60,748 nucleotides of DNA from Candidatus Nitrosothermus koennekei (GCA_013538715.1 JACAFH010000007.1:1-60748); one strand, 5' to 3'. Shown: positions 18,451 through 27,700, numbered from the stretch's first letter. A program made the numbers and translations. Notes: generated by a model not told the origin, from the letters alone.

Positions 18451-19374
18451 ATGAAACAAGGAGATATGAGGACTAGTTATGGGGAGGCACTAGTAGAGCT
18501 AGGAGCAATAAATAATGATATAGTAGTTGTTGGAGCAGATACTACACAATCTGTAAAGAGTGCTATGTTTGGAAGCAAATACCCTAATAGATTATTTAAT
18601 ATAGGTATAGCAGAGAGCAATGCTATCTCAATTGCTGCTGGATTAGCATTAGCAGGAAAGATTGCATTTGTTAGCACATATGCTGCATTTATACCAGGTA
18701 AATGTGTAGATCAGATAAGAAATGCTATAGCATATCCAAACATAAATGTAAAGATTGTAGTATCACATGGAGGTTTAAGTGTAGGACCAGATGGTGCTTC
18801 TCATCAACAGATAGAGGATATAGCTATAATGAGAGCTATACCAAATATGAGAGTAATAGTTCCAGCAGATGCAACGGCAGTAAAGAGATTAACACATATT
18901 GTAGCATCTACAGATGGTCCATTCTACATGAGACTAGCAAGACCATCATCTCCTATAGTTTATGAAGATGGTAAGTTTGAGATAGGTAAGGCAAACATTC
19001 TAAGAGATGGGAATGATATATCAATAATAGCATGTGGCTTAATGGTTCCAGAAGCTCTAGAAGCTGCAGAGATTTTAAAGAATGAAGGTATTTCTGCGAG
19101 AGTAATAGACCTATTTAGTATTAAGCCTATTGATAAGGATACTATTATAGATGCTGCAAAGACTAATGGTATAGTTACTGTAGAAGAGCATAATATATAT
19201 GGAGGATTAGGCTCTGCAGTTGCAGAGGTTACATCAGAATATAAACCTGTAAGAATTAAGAGAATTGGTGTAGATGATAGATTTGGAGAATCGGGAGAAG
19301 CAGATGAGTTATTAGATAAATATGGTTTAAAAGCAAAGCATATAGTTAATAAAGCAAAGGATTTAATGAAATAA
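18451..19374 (+). CDS. Transketolase, C-terminal subunit
   Basis: This 307-residue protein carries the pyrimidine-binding and C-terminal transketolase domains. Landmarks are RTSYGEALVELG, GADTTQSVKSAMF, FNIGIAESNAISIAAGLAL with the catalytic Glu, and HGGLSVGPDGASHQQIED. It starts directly after the rpe stop and ends 1 base before the transaldolase gene, so the five genes from the PfkB kinase to transaldolase form one transcription unit. It pairs with the N-subunit at 16955. Confidence 0.95.
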   Translation: MKQGDMRTSYGEALVELGAINNDIVVVGADTTQSVKSAMFGSKYPNRLFNIGIAESNAISIAAGLALAGKIAFVSTYAAFIPGKCVDQIRNAIAYPNINVKIVVSHGGLSVGPDGASHQQIEDIAIMRAIPNMRVIVPADATAVKRLTHIVASTDGPFYMRLARPSSPIVYEDGKFEIGKANILRDGNDISIIACGLMVPEALEAAEILKNEGISARVIDLFSIKPIDKDTIIDAAKTNGIVTVEEHNIYGGLGSAVAEVTSEYKPVRIKRIGVDDRFGESGEADELLDKYGLKAKHIVNKAKDLMK

Positions 19375-19375
19375 T

Positions 19376-20041
19376 ATGAAGATATTCCTTGATACTGCCA
19401 ATCTGCAATTGATAAAAGAGTACAATGAGATGGGTTTAGTGGATGGAATAACTACAAATCCTACTTTACTTGCAAAAGAGAATAATGATCCTATAGAGAT
19501 AATGAAAGAGATAGTAAGGCTTGTAAAGGGTCCTGTTAGTTTAGAGGTTGTAAGTCAAGATTATGAAGGAATGATAGATGAAGCTCATAGGTTAAAAAAG
19601 TTCGGAGAAAATGTTGTAGTAAAGATACCAATGACTTCTAATGGACTAAAAGCAATAAGAAGGTTAAAGGAAGATCACATAGATACAAACTGTACTCTAG
19701 TATTCTCTTCCAATCAAGCAATACTTGCAGCAAAATCAGGAGCTCGTTATGTAAGTCCATTCATAGGGAGGTTAGATGATGCAGGTCATAAGGGTATGAA
19801 TCTAATCAAAGAGATAGTAGAAATATTCAAGAATTATAATTTTGATACAGAAGTGATAGTTGCAAGTGTTAGACATCCCCTACATGTTATCTCTGCAGCG
19901 AGAATAGGTGCTGATATAGTTACTCTACCACCAGATGTTTTAGCAAAGATGCTCAAGCATCCACTAACAGATAAAGGATTGGATACATTTAACTCAGATT
20001 GGGAGAAGGTAAAGAAAACCTATCCAAATTTGATATTATAA
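19376..20041 (+). CDS. Transaldolase, TalC/MipB type
   Basis: This 221-residue protein belongs to the short transaldolase/fructose-6-phosphate aldolase group. The start is MKIFLDTANLQLIKEYNEMG, then DGITTNPTLLAKE, with the Schiff-base lysine in VVKIPMTSNGLKA. The end, GLDTFNSDWEK, is typical. It transfers a dihydroxyacetone unit between sugar phosphates. It closes the pentose-phosphate operon, which would let the cell make ribose 5-phosphate from hexoses without the oxidative branch. Confidence 0.94.
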   Translation: MKIFLDTANLQLIKEYNEMGLVDGITTNPTLLAKENNDPIEIMKEIVRLVKGPVSLEVVSQDYEGMIDEAHRLKKFGENVVVKIPMTSNGLKAIRRLKEDHIDTNCTLVFSSNQAILAAKSGARYVSPFIGRLDDAGHKGMNLIKEIVEIFKNYNFDTEVIVASVRHPLHVISAARIGADIVTLPPDVLAKMLKHPLTDKGLDTFNSDWEKVKKTYPNLIL

Positions 20042-20185
20042 TCATCTTTAGTAATTTTTTATAGCGCTAATCTCGATTGTCAAACATAATATCTTCTATA
20101 TTATATACAAAAAGCTATATAGATTTTAGTAAGAATATTTTTGATAGTTAGAAATATTAATATGTAATATATTAATAAATATACT

Positions 20186-20497
20186 ATGGGTAAAAGGAAG
20201 GTACTTAGTGAGGCAGAATTAAAAGAACTTGTATTACCAGAAGCAGGAGAGATACTTGGTAGAGTTATAAAATTATTGGGAAGTGATCATATACTTGTTA
20301 AATGTGTAGATGGCAAGACTAGATTATGTAGAATAAGAGGTAAGCTAAAGAGGAAGATTTGGGTTAGAGATAATGATGTAGTGTTAACGGCACCATGGGA
20401 TTTTAAGAGTGATGAAAAGGCAGATATAGTATGGAGATATACATTAGCACAAGTAGATTGGTTAAAAAATAACAAATATCTACCAGAAGATTTTTGA
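20186..20497 (+). CDS. Translation initiation factor aIF1A
   Basis: This 103-residue OB-fold protein has the eIF1A core GEILGRVIKLLGSDHILVKC, RIRGKLKRKIWVRDNDVVL and DIVWRY. It binds the ribosomal A site during initiation. The lysine-rich start (MGKRKVLSEAELKEL) is typical of archaeal forms. It begins a cluster with a KH protein and topoisomerase VI, an order common in archaea; the RIO1 kinase gene often found between them is absent here. Confidence 0.96.
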   Translation: MGKRKVLSEAELKELVLPEAGEILGRVIKLLGSDHILVKCVDGKTRLCRIRGKLKRKIWVRDNDVVLTAPWDFKSDEKADIVWRYTLAQVDWLKNNKYLPEDF

Positions 20498-20583
20498 GCA
20501 AATCATCATTTCATAAATTTGGTGATATGTCAATAGATTTTTTAGAGAGAAGAGATATGATTAAAGATTGAGAGGTTAATAAA

Positions 20584-21144
20584 ATGAGTTTTATCCATAA
20601 TATAAAGATACCATTAGATAGAGTTGGTGTATTAGTAGGAAAGGATGGAAAGGTAAAAGAGATGATAGAGAAGAGTTGCAAAGTTAGGCTTGATATAGAT
20701 GGTGAGAATGGCGACATAATAATTAGGAGTAATGCTTCTGTAGAAGAGATGAACCCGTTCAAAGCTGTTGAGGTAGTAACAGCAATAGCCAAAGGCTTCT
20801 CGCCAGATAGAGCTAAGAGGTTATTTGATGAAGATACCATACTTCAAGTAATTGATTTAAAAGAATATACAAAATCTAGAGAATCATTAGAGAGGATAAA
20901 AGGAAGGATAATTGGAAGTAAAGGAAAATCAAGAAGATTAATAGAAGAGTTATCTGGTGCTGATATATCTATCTATGGACACTATGTAGCAATAATAGGT
21001 AAGGAAGAAGAGATAAGGATTGCTAATAATGCTGTATCTATGCTACTTCATGGAAGCGAACATAAATCTGTATATAATATGCTTCAAGATGCTAGAAGAA
21101 AGATGAAAGAAGATAAGATGAGGTTATGGGAGGGTAGAATTTGA
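20584..21144 (+). CDS. KH-domain RNA-binding protein (Pno1/Dim2-like)
   Basis: Two KH domains are present in 186 residues. The first contains VGVLVGKDGKVKEMIEKSCK and the second GRIIGSKGKSRRLIEELSG, both with the GxxG loop. Such archaeal proteins correspond to eukaryotic Pno1/Dim2 in small-subunit rRNA processing and bind near the 3' end of 16S rRNA. The stop overlaps the TTG start of top6B by 4 bases. Function is by family and by its place between aIF1A and topoisomerase VI. Confidence 0.9.
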   Translation: MSFIHNIKIPLDRVGVLVGKDGKVKEMIEKSCKVRLDIDGENGDIIIRSNASVEEMNPFKAVEVVTAIAKGFSPDRAKRLFDEDTILQVIDLKEYTKSRESLERIKGRIIGSKGKSRRLIEELSGADISIYGHYVAIIGKEEEIRIANNAVSMLLHGSEHKSVYNMLQDARRKMKEDKMRLWEGRI

Positions 21145-22961
21145 GCAAAGCATTTAGTGAGATCTCGCCATCAGAGTTCTTTTATAGGAATAGAGATCTA
21201 GCGGGATTTACGAACCCAACGAGATCATTATATATGACTGTTAGAGAGCTTGTAGAGAACTCTCTAGATGCATGTGACGCTGAAAGGATACTTCCTGATA
21301 TATACATATCTATAAAAGCATTAAGTGAAGGTCAGGATCCAAAACATTACGTTGTTAGTGTAAAAGATAATGGTCCATCTATAGCAGCAGAATATATACC
21401 AAAAGCGCTAGGAAAAGTTCTTTACGGCACTAAATTTACACTAAAACAGGCTAGAGGAATGTTTGGTTTAGGTGCAACAATGGCTATACTTTATGGACAG
21501 ATAACTACTAATAAACCAGTAAAGATAGTTAGTGCTTATGATAGTAAGAGCTATGAATATACAATGATGTTAGATATACAGCATAATAGACCAGTGATTT
21601 TAAGCAAAAATGAAAAGGTTTCTAATAATAGTAGTGGTTTAGATATAGAGATAACTCTAGAGGGTGATTATAGCAAAGCGCAGCAGAAGATCAAGGAGTA
21701 TGTAGCACAAACTGCCTTAATAACTCCTTATGCTAATATAACTTTTGATGATCCTTTTAATAATAAGATTGAGTATAAAAGGATAACGGATGAGATACCA
21801 TCACCACCTATAGAAGTACAACCTCATCCAGCAGGAATAGATGTTGAGACATTAAGAAGGCTAATAAATAAAGAGTTAACATTGATCTCATTCTCAGATG
21901 TAAGAGATAAGGTAAAGAAGGAACTAAATGCTAGAACAAATCAAAGTGCTGATACGTTAGCAGAATTAGCAAGAGAGAAATGGGATAGATTATCAAGAGA
22001 TGTAAAGTTAATAACATCATTAGCAGTATTACTATCAATAAATCTTGATGAGATAGATAAGATAAGGATAGATAAGATCAATCCTAATACTGACGAAGCA
22101 TCATATATAACATTCGATGAACGATATCTAACAGTAAAATTACAAAAGATTGAACCTTTCTATAAATATCTATTATCTATAGTCGAAGGTGATACATTGC
22201 TATCCTTCTTAGTAAAGAATTTTCAAAGAGTAGGAGAAAGCACAGCAAGAAAGTTTTTAGAATATGTAAAGTTTGACGAAGATAAGAGGATAGGTACTTT
22301 AACAAACGATGAGATAGTAAGACTTACAGAGGCTATGCAGAAATATTCAGAGTTCTTACCGCCAGATGCCAATTGTTTATCACCCCTTAGTGCCAAGTTT
22401 TTAGAAGCAAGTATGGAATCTATGTTTAAACCAGAATTTGTGGAAGCTATACAGAGGCCAGCATCAGCATACTCTGGATTCCCATTCATAGTTGAGATAG
22501 GAGTAGCATATGGTGGAGAGATTAAGGAAGAGGGTATAAAACTTTACAGATTTGCAAATAGAATACCATTACTATATGATGAAGGTTCAGATATCTCGTG
22601 GAAGGTAATCAAGGAGATTGATTGGAAGAGATATAAGATCTCATTTGATATGCCTTTAATAATAGTGACACATATATGCTCAACTAAAGTGCCTTATAAG
22701 ACTGTTGGCAAAGAGTATATAGCAGATAGACCAGAGATAGAGTATGAGCTAAAGAATGGTTTAAGATTCTTAGCAAGAAAATTATTTCTGCATCTTTCAA
22801 AGAAGAAGCATGCAGAGATGGCAAGTAAAAGAGCGAATATATATAGTAGGTATCTTCCATTACTTGCACAATTTAGTAAGGAACTTGCAAATGCAAGCAG
22901 ATTGCCTAAATATGAGAAATTAATAAGATATGGTAAGAGGTATGAAGAAGAGCAAGAGTAA
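21141..22961 (+). CDS. top6B: DNA topoisomerase VI subunit B
   Basis: This 606-residue GHKL ATPase subunit drives strand passage. The Bergerat-fold motifs are visible: ELVENSLDACD (N box), VSVKDNGPSI (G1), and ARGMFGLGATMAILYGQ (G2). A helix-two-turn-helix domain and transducer follow. The start is TTG at 21141, overlapping the KH gene. It overlaps or abuts top6A, and the two encode an A2B2 enzyme that decatenates and relaxes DNA. Confidence 0.97.
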   Translation: MSKAFSEISPSEFFYRNRDLAGFTNPTRSLYMTVRELVENSLDACDAERILPDIYISIKALSEGQDPKHYVVSVKDNGPSIAAEYIPKALGKVLYGTKFTLKQARGMFGLGATMAILYGQITTNKPVKIVSAYDSKSYEYTMMLDIQHNRPVILSKNEKVSNNSSGLDIEITLEGDYSKAQQKIKEYVAQTALITPYANITFDDPFNNKIEYKRITDEIPSPPIEVQPHPAGIDVETLRRLINKELTLISFSDVRDKVKKELNARTNQSADTLAELAREKWDRLSRDVKLITSLAVLLSINLDEIDKIRIDKINPNTDEASYITFDERYLTVKLQKIEPFYKYLLSIVEGDTLLSFLVKNFQRVGESTARKFLEYVKFDEDKRIGTLTNDEIVRLTEAMQKYSEFLPPDANCLSPLSAKFLEASMESMFKPEFVEAIQRPASAYSGFPFIVEIGVAYGGEIKEEGIKLYRFANRIPLLYDEGSDISWKVIKEIDWKRYKISFDMPLIIVTHICSTKVPYKTVGKEYIADRPEIEYELKNGLRFLARKLFLHLSKKKHAEMASKRANIYSRYLPLLAQFSKELANASRLPKYEKLIRYGKRYEEEQE

Positions 22962-24045
22962 AGATAGAGAGAGTACAAAGATAAGGAAAGAGAGGGTTAA
23001 GGAATTATTAACAAGCCTAGGTATAAAGATATATAATGATTTAGATAATCAGATCTTTCCTGAATTAGAGATCCCAAGTAGATCTGTTAGTAATATAGTA
23101 TATGATAAAAGACTAAAGCAATACATTCTTGGTGATGCTATTATAAAGAGGTCAAGTTCAAATATGAGACATTTACGTTCGTTTACACAATTAGTATGGC
23201 TAGCATTCTTTGTAAATAAATTAGTTAATGAAGGAAAAACCTCAACTTTAAGAGATATCTACTACTCTTCACAAGCATTTAACATGGATTTCGAGGATCA
23301 ACCAGAGTCTGATCATATAATTACTGATCTAGAGGCATTAATATCATTTGCAAGAGAAGACTTTAACATATACCCAGAAGAGAGGAGTAGTATATTTGGT
23401 GATCTAACAATAGAGTATACTGTTAGAGGATATGAAGGAAGGAGATTAAATCTAGCAGATCATCCAGATGGGTATTTGATAGGACCAAGTCTTAGTAGTG
23501 CTGAATTTATAGAGACCAGTGCCGAGATGGTTTTGGCTGTTGAGAAAGGAGGTATATTTACTAGATTTGTTGAAGAGAATGTTCATAAGAAATTTAAAGC
23601 GTTAATTGTAGATACTGCGGGACAACCTCCACGAGCAACTAGGTATCTACTTAAGAGGTTACATGATGAACTCTCACTTGATGTATATATTCTTGCTGAT
23701 GGTGATGTGTATGGTGAACATATTGCTATGGTTATAAAATCTGGTTCTGCAAATGCTGCTCATCTTAGAGAGTTAACAGTATCTGATGCTAAATGGATTG
23801 GTGTATGGGCTAGTGACATACAAAAGTATAAACTCCCAACTGATCCAATGACAGAGGCTGATATTAAACGCTGTTATGAATTGAAGAATGATCCTAGATA
23901 TCAATTAGATATATGGCAGAAAGAATTGGATCTATTCATAAAGATGAAGAGGAAAAGTGAACTTGAGGCTTTTGCAAAGTATGGATTAACAAAGATAACA
24001 GATGATTATCTACCAGAGAAGTTAAAGATTGCTAATAGTCTATAA
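22942..24045 (+). CDS. top6A: DNA topoisomerase VI subunit A (Spo11-like)
   Basis: This is the DNA-cleaving subunit. The catalytic tyrosine lies in LRDIYYSSQAF, in the winged-helix 5Y-CAP domain. The Toprim metal site appears as AVEKGGIFTRFVEE and YILADGDVYGEHIA. ATG 22942 gives MKKSKSK; ATG 22930 is an alternative that lengthens the overlap with top6B. The protein is about 367 residues, normal for the family. Its last 6 bases overlap the convergent small heat-shock gene. Confidence 0.96.
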   Translation: MKKSKSKDRESTKIRKERVKELLTSLGIKIYNDLDNQIFPELEIPSRSVSNIVYDKRLKQYILGDAIIKRSSSNMRHLRSFTQLVWLAFFVNKLVNEGKTSTLRDIYYSSQAFNMDFEDQPESDHIITDLEALISFAREDFNIYPEERSSIFGDLTIEYTVRGYEGRRLNLADHPDGYLIGPSLSSAEFIETSAEMVLAVEKGGIFTRFVEENVHKKFKALIVDTAGQPPRATRYLLKRLHDELSLDVYILADGDVYGEHIAMVIKSGSANAAHLRELTVSDAKWIGVWASDIQKYKLPTDPMTEADIKRCYELKNDPRYQLDIWQKELDLFIKMKRKSELEAFAKYGLTKITDDYLPEKLKIANSL

Positions 24046-24501
24046 TCTCCTTATCTTTAATGTTAAGATACCATTTCTATATCTAAACTCAGCTATTCCC
24101 ATCTCTTCACTAATATCTAGCGGCACTTCTCTAACAAACCCTTGTCCGCCCCTTATATATAATACACTATTAACTAATCTAACATTTACAGCATCTTCTG
24201 GTCCAGGAACTTCAGCAACAAAGACAACCTCATTATCACTCTTTATTAGATCATATACCCAGTTCTTTGATTCTTGAACCTCCTTTTGGTCATACTTGAA
24301 CTTTATCTCATTTCTCGTTGTCCTCTTCAAATAAATAGCCCAATATATGACAGTTAGAGAGGCAAGACTTACAAGCACGAAACTTGCAAAAGTATAACCA
24401 TTCTTTGCAAAAAAGACATACATAATTCCAATAAACATTAACGTAATTATAGCAATTACAAATGCAGTTGAACTCTCGTAAGAATATCTCTTAGCATACA
24501 C
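24040..24501 (-). CDS. Membrane-anchored Hsp20/alpha-crystallin-like protein
   Basis: Residues 10-60 contain two membrane helices (FVIAIITLMFIGIMYVFF and ASFVLVSLASLTVIYWAIYL). After a charged linker, the last 70 residues form a compact Hsp20 domain: EVVFVAEVPGPEDAVNVRL, VLYIRGG and FRYRNGILTLKIRRL, where the final strand holds the I-x-I/L-like pattern. Small heat-shock proteins are normally soluble oligomers. This one would present its chaperone domain at the inner membrane face. It is convergent with top6A, overlapping by 6 bases. Confidence 0.75.
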   Translation of the reverse strand: MYAKRYSYESSTAFVIAIITLMFIGIMYVFFAKNGYTFASFVLVSLASLTVIYWAIYLKRTTRNEIKFKYDQKEVQESKNWVYDLIKSDNEVVFVAEVPGPEDAVNVRLVNSVLYIRGGQGFVREVPLDISEEMGIAEFRYRNGILTLKIRRL

Positions 24502-24592
24502 TTACTATGCGCCTCATCTAATTTTCTCATATCATATTTATAAATTCTTACGTTGCTCAAGGATTAAATTTAGTTTAAGAGCATAGCAGTAT

Positions 24593-24790
24593 ATGAATGC
24601 AAAATGGTCTAGAGGATACCTGGCAAGTGTAATCATAGCTGTGGTTAATAGTATACCATCCTTAGCTACTTTCTTTATAGTTAAGAGTATAACAAATGAT
24701 AATCTAATTGCAATAGTTGTAAGTAGTATTATATTTGTAATTGCTATAGGTTTCTCTATAAAATTAGCAAAAAGAGTATTAAATAAGTGA
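24593..24790 (+). CDS. Small two-helix membrane protein
   Basis: This 65-residue protein has two clear membrane helices (YLASVIIAVVNSIPSLATFF and LIAIVVSSIIFVIAIGFSI) and basic ends (MNAKWSRG and KLAKRVLNK). It has its own upstream region and no close partner. No family is recognised. Composition and good codon structure support a real gene. Confidence 0.5.
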   Translation: MNAKWSRGYLASVIIAVVNSIPSLATFFIVKSITNDNLIAIVVSSIIFVIAIGFSIKLAKRVLNK

Positions 24791-24840
24791 TATAATTTAT
24801 TTATAATATATTTCAATAATCAGATATTTATGAATGTTTA

Positions 24841-25407
24841 TTATATCATCTCTTCCCCTTTCCATCTCTTAAAGATCTCATGTTCTATATTAAATTGATC
24901 TAAAATTTTTCCTACTATATGATTTAATAACTCATCTATACTCTTAGGCTTATGATAAAATCCAGGCATAGCTGGAAGTATAGTTACTCCTAACCTAGCA
25001 AGTCTAAGCATATTCTCAAGATGTATTGCTGTTAATGGAGTCTCTCTTGGAACTAGCACCAATTTTCTACCCTCCTTAATAGTAACACTAGCAGCCCTTG
25101 CAATTAGATTATTATCATATCCATTCGCTATACTTGCCAACGTCTTCATACTACATGGTATTATTATCATACCATTAGTCTTGAATGAACCACTCGCTGG
25201 TGCAGATGTTAGGTTATTATTATCATGAATAGTATCTACTAAACTTATCAAATAGTCTATATCTTTATCACATTCTATCCGTATACACTCTTTTGCCCAC
25301 TTACTTACTATAAGATGAGTCTCGATCTTTAGTGTATGCAATACTTCAAGTAATCGTAAAGCATAGATTGAACCAGAACCTCCCGATATTCCTATTACTA
25401 ATCTCAT
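24841..25407 (-). CDS. ubiX: Flavin prenyltransferase UbiX
   Basis: This 188-residue flavoprotein makes prenylated FMN, the cofactor of UbiD-type decarboxylases. Signatures are the N-terminal RLVIGISGGSGSIYALRLLE, then IIIPCSMKTLASIANGYDNN, LIARAASVTIKEGRKLVLVP and RETPLTAIHLENMLRL. No ubiD homologue lies in the window. It is divergent from a TrmB-like gene at 25451, with 43 bases between the starts. Confidence 0.95.
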   Translation of the reverse strand: MRLVIGISGGSGSIYALRLLEVLHTLKIETHLIVSKWAKECIRIECDKDIDYLISLVDTIHDNNNLTSAPASGSFKTNGMIIIPCSMKTLASIANGYDNNLIARAASVTIKEGRKLVLVPRETPLTAIHLENMLRLARLGVTILPAMPGFYHKPKSIDELLNHIVGKILDQFNIEHEIFKRWKGEEMI

Positions 25408-25450
25408 ACTATTGATTATCCTTAAATATATTTAATACCTTCCTATTATC

Positions 25451-25774
25451 ATGGATGTTGATAAGATCATAAAATCACTTGCCAATGAATTAGATATTGA
25501 GCCTATAATAATAGATACATATCTCAAACTACTTCTTCATGGTGCGATGGATATAAACCAATTATCGATAGATAAGAATATTATTGATATATTAGTTAGA
25601 GATGGAGCATGTATAGAGATAAATGGTAAGTATCAAGCATTAAATCCAAAATTTGCTATAACAAATATGTATAGGATGAAGATGATGAGAGATAATAGAG
25701 TTGTACATAAGAATAATAACATAGATAGGCTAGCAACTGTAATAGAAGGTCTTATGGAGAGAAGAACTAAATAA
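25451..25774 (+). CDS. Short TrmB-like winged-helix protein
   Basis: This 107-residue protein looks like the DNA-binding half of a TrmB regulator: IDTYLKLLLHGAMDINQLSI, a recognition region ending in DILVRDGACIEINGKYQAL, then PKFAITNMYRMKMM. No ligand domain follows. It begins a close four-gene run (25451-27469), so it may control that run or the divergent ubiX. The target is unknown. Confidence 0.5.
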   Translation: MDVDKIIKSLANELDIEPIIIDTYLKLLLHGAMDINQLSIDKNIIDILVRDGACIEINGKYQALNPKFAITNMYRMKMMRDNRVVHKNNNIDRLATVIEGLMERRTK

Positions 25775-25789
25775 GACTTGGAGTTGTTA

Positions 25790-26173
25790 ATGATTATGGA
25801 ATGTAAGCATAGTATAGTATATTTTGGTGTTACAAATATCATCCATAAAGGGAGAACTATAGGAGCTGTAGATCATTGGAGATGTGTCAAATGTAAGAAG
25901 ATATTTGCAGAAGAGAAACAATTAGGAGTTTTAGAATTAGCATCAGAAGTAGGCATGCCAAGTATAAAGGATGATGAGAGATGGGCTGTGCTAGTATGTA
26001 AGTTAAATGATATGAAAGGTAGATGGAGATTATTCAAGGTAAAGAATGGTAGCAAGATAAAACATGAATGTGTAAATAATATACTAGAATTAGGTTTGAA
26101 TGATAAGATTGATAATAATCATCTCATCTTCTTCCCAGAGGAGTATATAAATAAGGAGGTTATAATAGATTGA
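25790..26173 (+). CDS. Zinc-knuckle protein, unknown
   Basis: Near the N-terminus MECKH and HWRCVKCKKIF supply CxH and CxxC groups that could bind zinc; the remainder is a mixed alpha/beta domain of about 90 residues. ATG 25790 or 25796 are plausible starts; a TTG at 25778 is also in frame. It lies 15 bases after the TrmB-like gene, and its stop overlaps the TTG of the next gene. I do not recognise the family. Confidence 0.5.
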   Translation: MIMECKHSIVYFGVTNIIHKGRTIGAVDHWRCVKCKKIFAEEKQLGVLELASEVGMPSIKDDERWAVLVCKLNDMKGRWRLFKVKNGSKIKHECVNNILELGLNDKIDNNHLIFFPEEYINKEVIID

Positions 26174-26418
26174 AGGTATGTATAACACATATTAAGGCAA
26201 GTGAGATAACAAGTATAATTAAAGGTTATTTGCTGATTAATGAAGAGAAGATCAAGTTTAATGGCATAGCATTTGGCAGAATTGGAGGTCATAATGTGAA
26301 TATAAAATTGAGCAAGAAGGAAGAGAGAAGACTTGAGGAACTTGGTTATAATCCAGAAGAGGTTATAATAAAAGCACAAAGGATGCTTATTGAAGGCGAT
26401 ATAGAGATTATAAAGTAG
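26170..26418 (+). CDS. Small conserved-looking protein, unknown
   Basis: This 82-residue protein uses TTG at 26170, which overlaps the TGA of the gene upstream (tgattgaagg). A ribosome-binding site, aaggagg, lies about 13 bases before it. It begins KVCITHIKASEI and ends in a helix-rich tail (SKKEERRLEELGYNPEEVII). The tight coupling to both neighbours supports translation. No function can be inferred beyond cotranscription with a dehydrogenase. Confidence 0.45.
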   Translation: MKVCITHIKASEITSIIKGYLLINEEKIKFNGIAFGRIGGHNVNIKLSKKEERRLEELGYNPEEVIIKAQRMLIEGDIEIIK

Positions 26419-26458
26419 TTTAAACTTATAAATATTGTAAGAAGTGGATTGATAAATA

Positions 26459-27469
26459 ATGAAGATTGCATTGATAAATGGCGATGGTATAGGACCAGAG
26501 CAGATGGAATCAGCAAGGAGTATATTATATAAGATTGATGATATATTGGATATAAATCTAGAGTTTGAAGAGATAGAGGCTGGTGATAGCGCTCTTATTA
26601 AATATGGAAAAGCGTTACCAGATGAGAGTATAGAAAAGATCAAGAGATGTGATGCATGTCTAAAAGCACCGATAGGCTCTAGTGCTGCCGACGTTATAGT
26701 CACACTTAGAAGAATGCTCGATCTATATGCAAATGTAAGACCTGCAAAAACATACCCAACAATCAAAGCTTTAAAGGATGATATAGATATAATCATAGTT
26801 AGAGAAAATACTGAGGATCTATACTCTGGATTAGAGTATGAGTTAGACGATTCAGCAATAGCAATTAAAGTTATAACAAGAAGGGCATCGCTAAGAATTG
26901 CAGAGTTTGCATTTAAAATGGCAATGATGAGAGAAAGGAAGATAGTTCATGCTGTTCATAAGGCAAATTTACTTAGAAAAAGTGATGGATTATTTGCATT
27001 ATGCTGTAGAGAAGTTGCTAATAGATATCCTGAGGTAGAGTATGGAGAGATGCTAATAGATGCATGTTCTATGCAGCTTATAAGAGAGCCTAGAGAGTTT
27101 AGTATTATTGTGACTATGAATATGTATGGTGACATACTCTCTGATGAGGCTGCACAGGTAGTAGGAAGTCTAGGTATAGCACCATCAGCAAATATCGGAG
27201 ATAAGTTTGCCATATTTGAACCAGTTCATGGTTCAGCGCCAGATATAGCTGGTAAAGGAATAGCAAACCCATTATCGTTGATATTATCAGCTGAGATGAT
27301 GTTTGAATGGTTATCATCAAAGGATCGTAGATGTAAAATTGCAGCTGAGATGATTGATAATGCAATAAACAATGTGTTAAGAAAAGGCATAAAGACACCA
27401 GATATTAGCGGTAATAATAATACTCATGAAGTTACAAGCGCTATTATTAATGAACTTACCAATTATTAG
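26459..27469 (+). CDS. Isocitrate/isopropylmalate dehydrogenase family protein
   Basis: This 336-residue beta-decarboxylating dehydrogenase has GDGIGPEQMESA at the start, LYANVRPAKTYP and IVRENTEDLYSGLEY in the substrate site, KANLLRKSDGLF, MNMYGDILSDEAAQVVGSLG, and the NAD-site EPVHGSAPDIAGKGIANPL. A GSAPDI pattern favours NAD over NADP. Family members act on isocitrate, 3-isopropylmalate or homoisocitrate; the substrate cannot be fixed by eye. An aconitase elsewhere in the window makes isocitrate one candidate. Confidence 0.85.
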   Translation: MKIALINGDGIGPEQMESARSILYKIDDILDINLEFEEIEAGDSALIKYGKALPDESIEKIKRCDACLKAPIGSSAADVIVTLRRMLDLYANVRPAKTYPTIKALKDDIDIIIVRENTEDLYSGLEYELDDSAIAIKVITRRASLRIAEFAFKMAMMRERKIVHAVHKANLLRKSDGLFALCCREVANRYPEVEYGEMLIDACSMQLIREPREFSIIVTMNMYGDILSDEAAQVVGSLGIAPSANIGDKFAIFEPVHGSAPDIAGKGIANPLSLILSAEMMFEWLSSKDRRCKIAAEMIDNAINNVLRKGIKTPDISGNNNTHEVTSAIINELTNY

Positions 27470-27636
27470 TATTATATGTTTAGATAATGCTCAATATGTT
27501 AAATATCTATATTGTTTATAATCGTAAACCACAATAGTTCTAAAATATAAAAATCTTTTTTATTACCTTTATTCTATCAATATCTATATCATCTACTCAA
27601 AGGAGTATTTCATATCTCTAACCAATTTATTATATA

Positions 27637-27652
27637 CATATCAATTGATATG
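27637..27652. promoter_or_regulatory. 16-bp perfect palindrome
   Basis: CATATCAATTGATATG reads the same on both strands. It lies in the 230-base gap between two convergent genes, so it is not an obvious promoter operator. It could be a protein-binding site or part of the transcription-end structure with the hairpin that follows it. Confidence 0.3.
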
Positions 27653-27656
27653 ACGA

Positions 27657-27698
27657 GCAAGTGTATATTGAAAAACATCTAGATAGTTATATACTTGC
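27657..27698 (-). terminator. Imperfect hairpin at the 3' end of aspS
   Basis: GCAAGTGTATA (27657-27667) pairs with TATATACTTGC (27688-27698) with one mismatch and a 20-nt loop. It begins 3 bases beyond the aspS stop codon. Archaeal termination relies mainly on T-runs, so a terminator role is tentative; an RNA-stabilising hairpin is an alternative. Confidence 0.35.
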
Positions 27699-27700
27699 TT

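Noticed and set aside
18702-18965. An 87-residue plus-strand ORF inside transketolase C
   Set aside because: It lies fully inside a certain gene in another frame and has Ser/Cys/Tyr-rich shadow composition.
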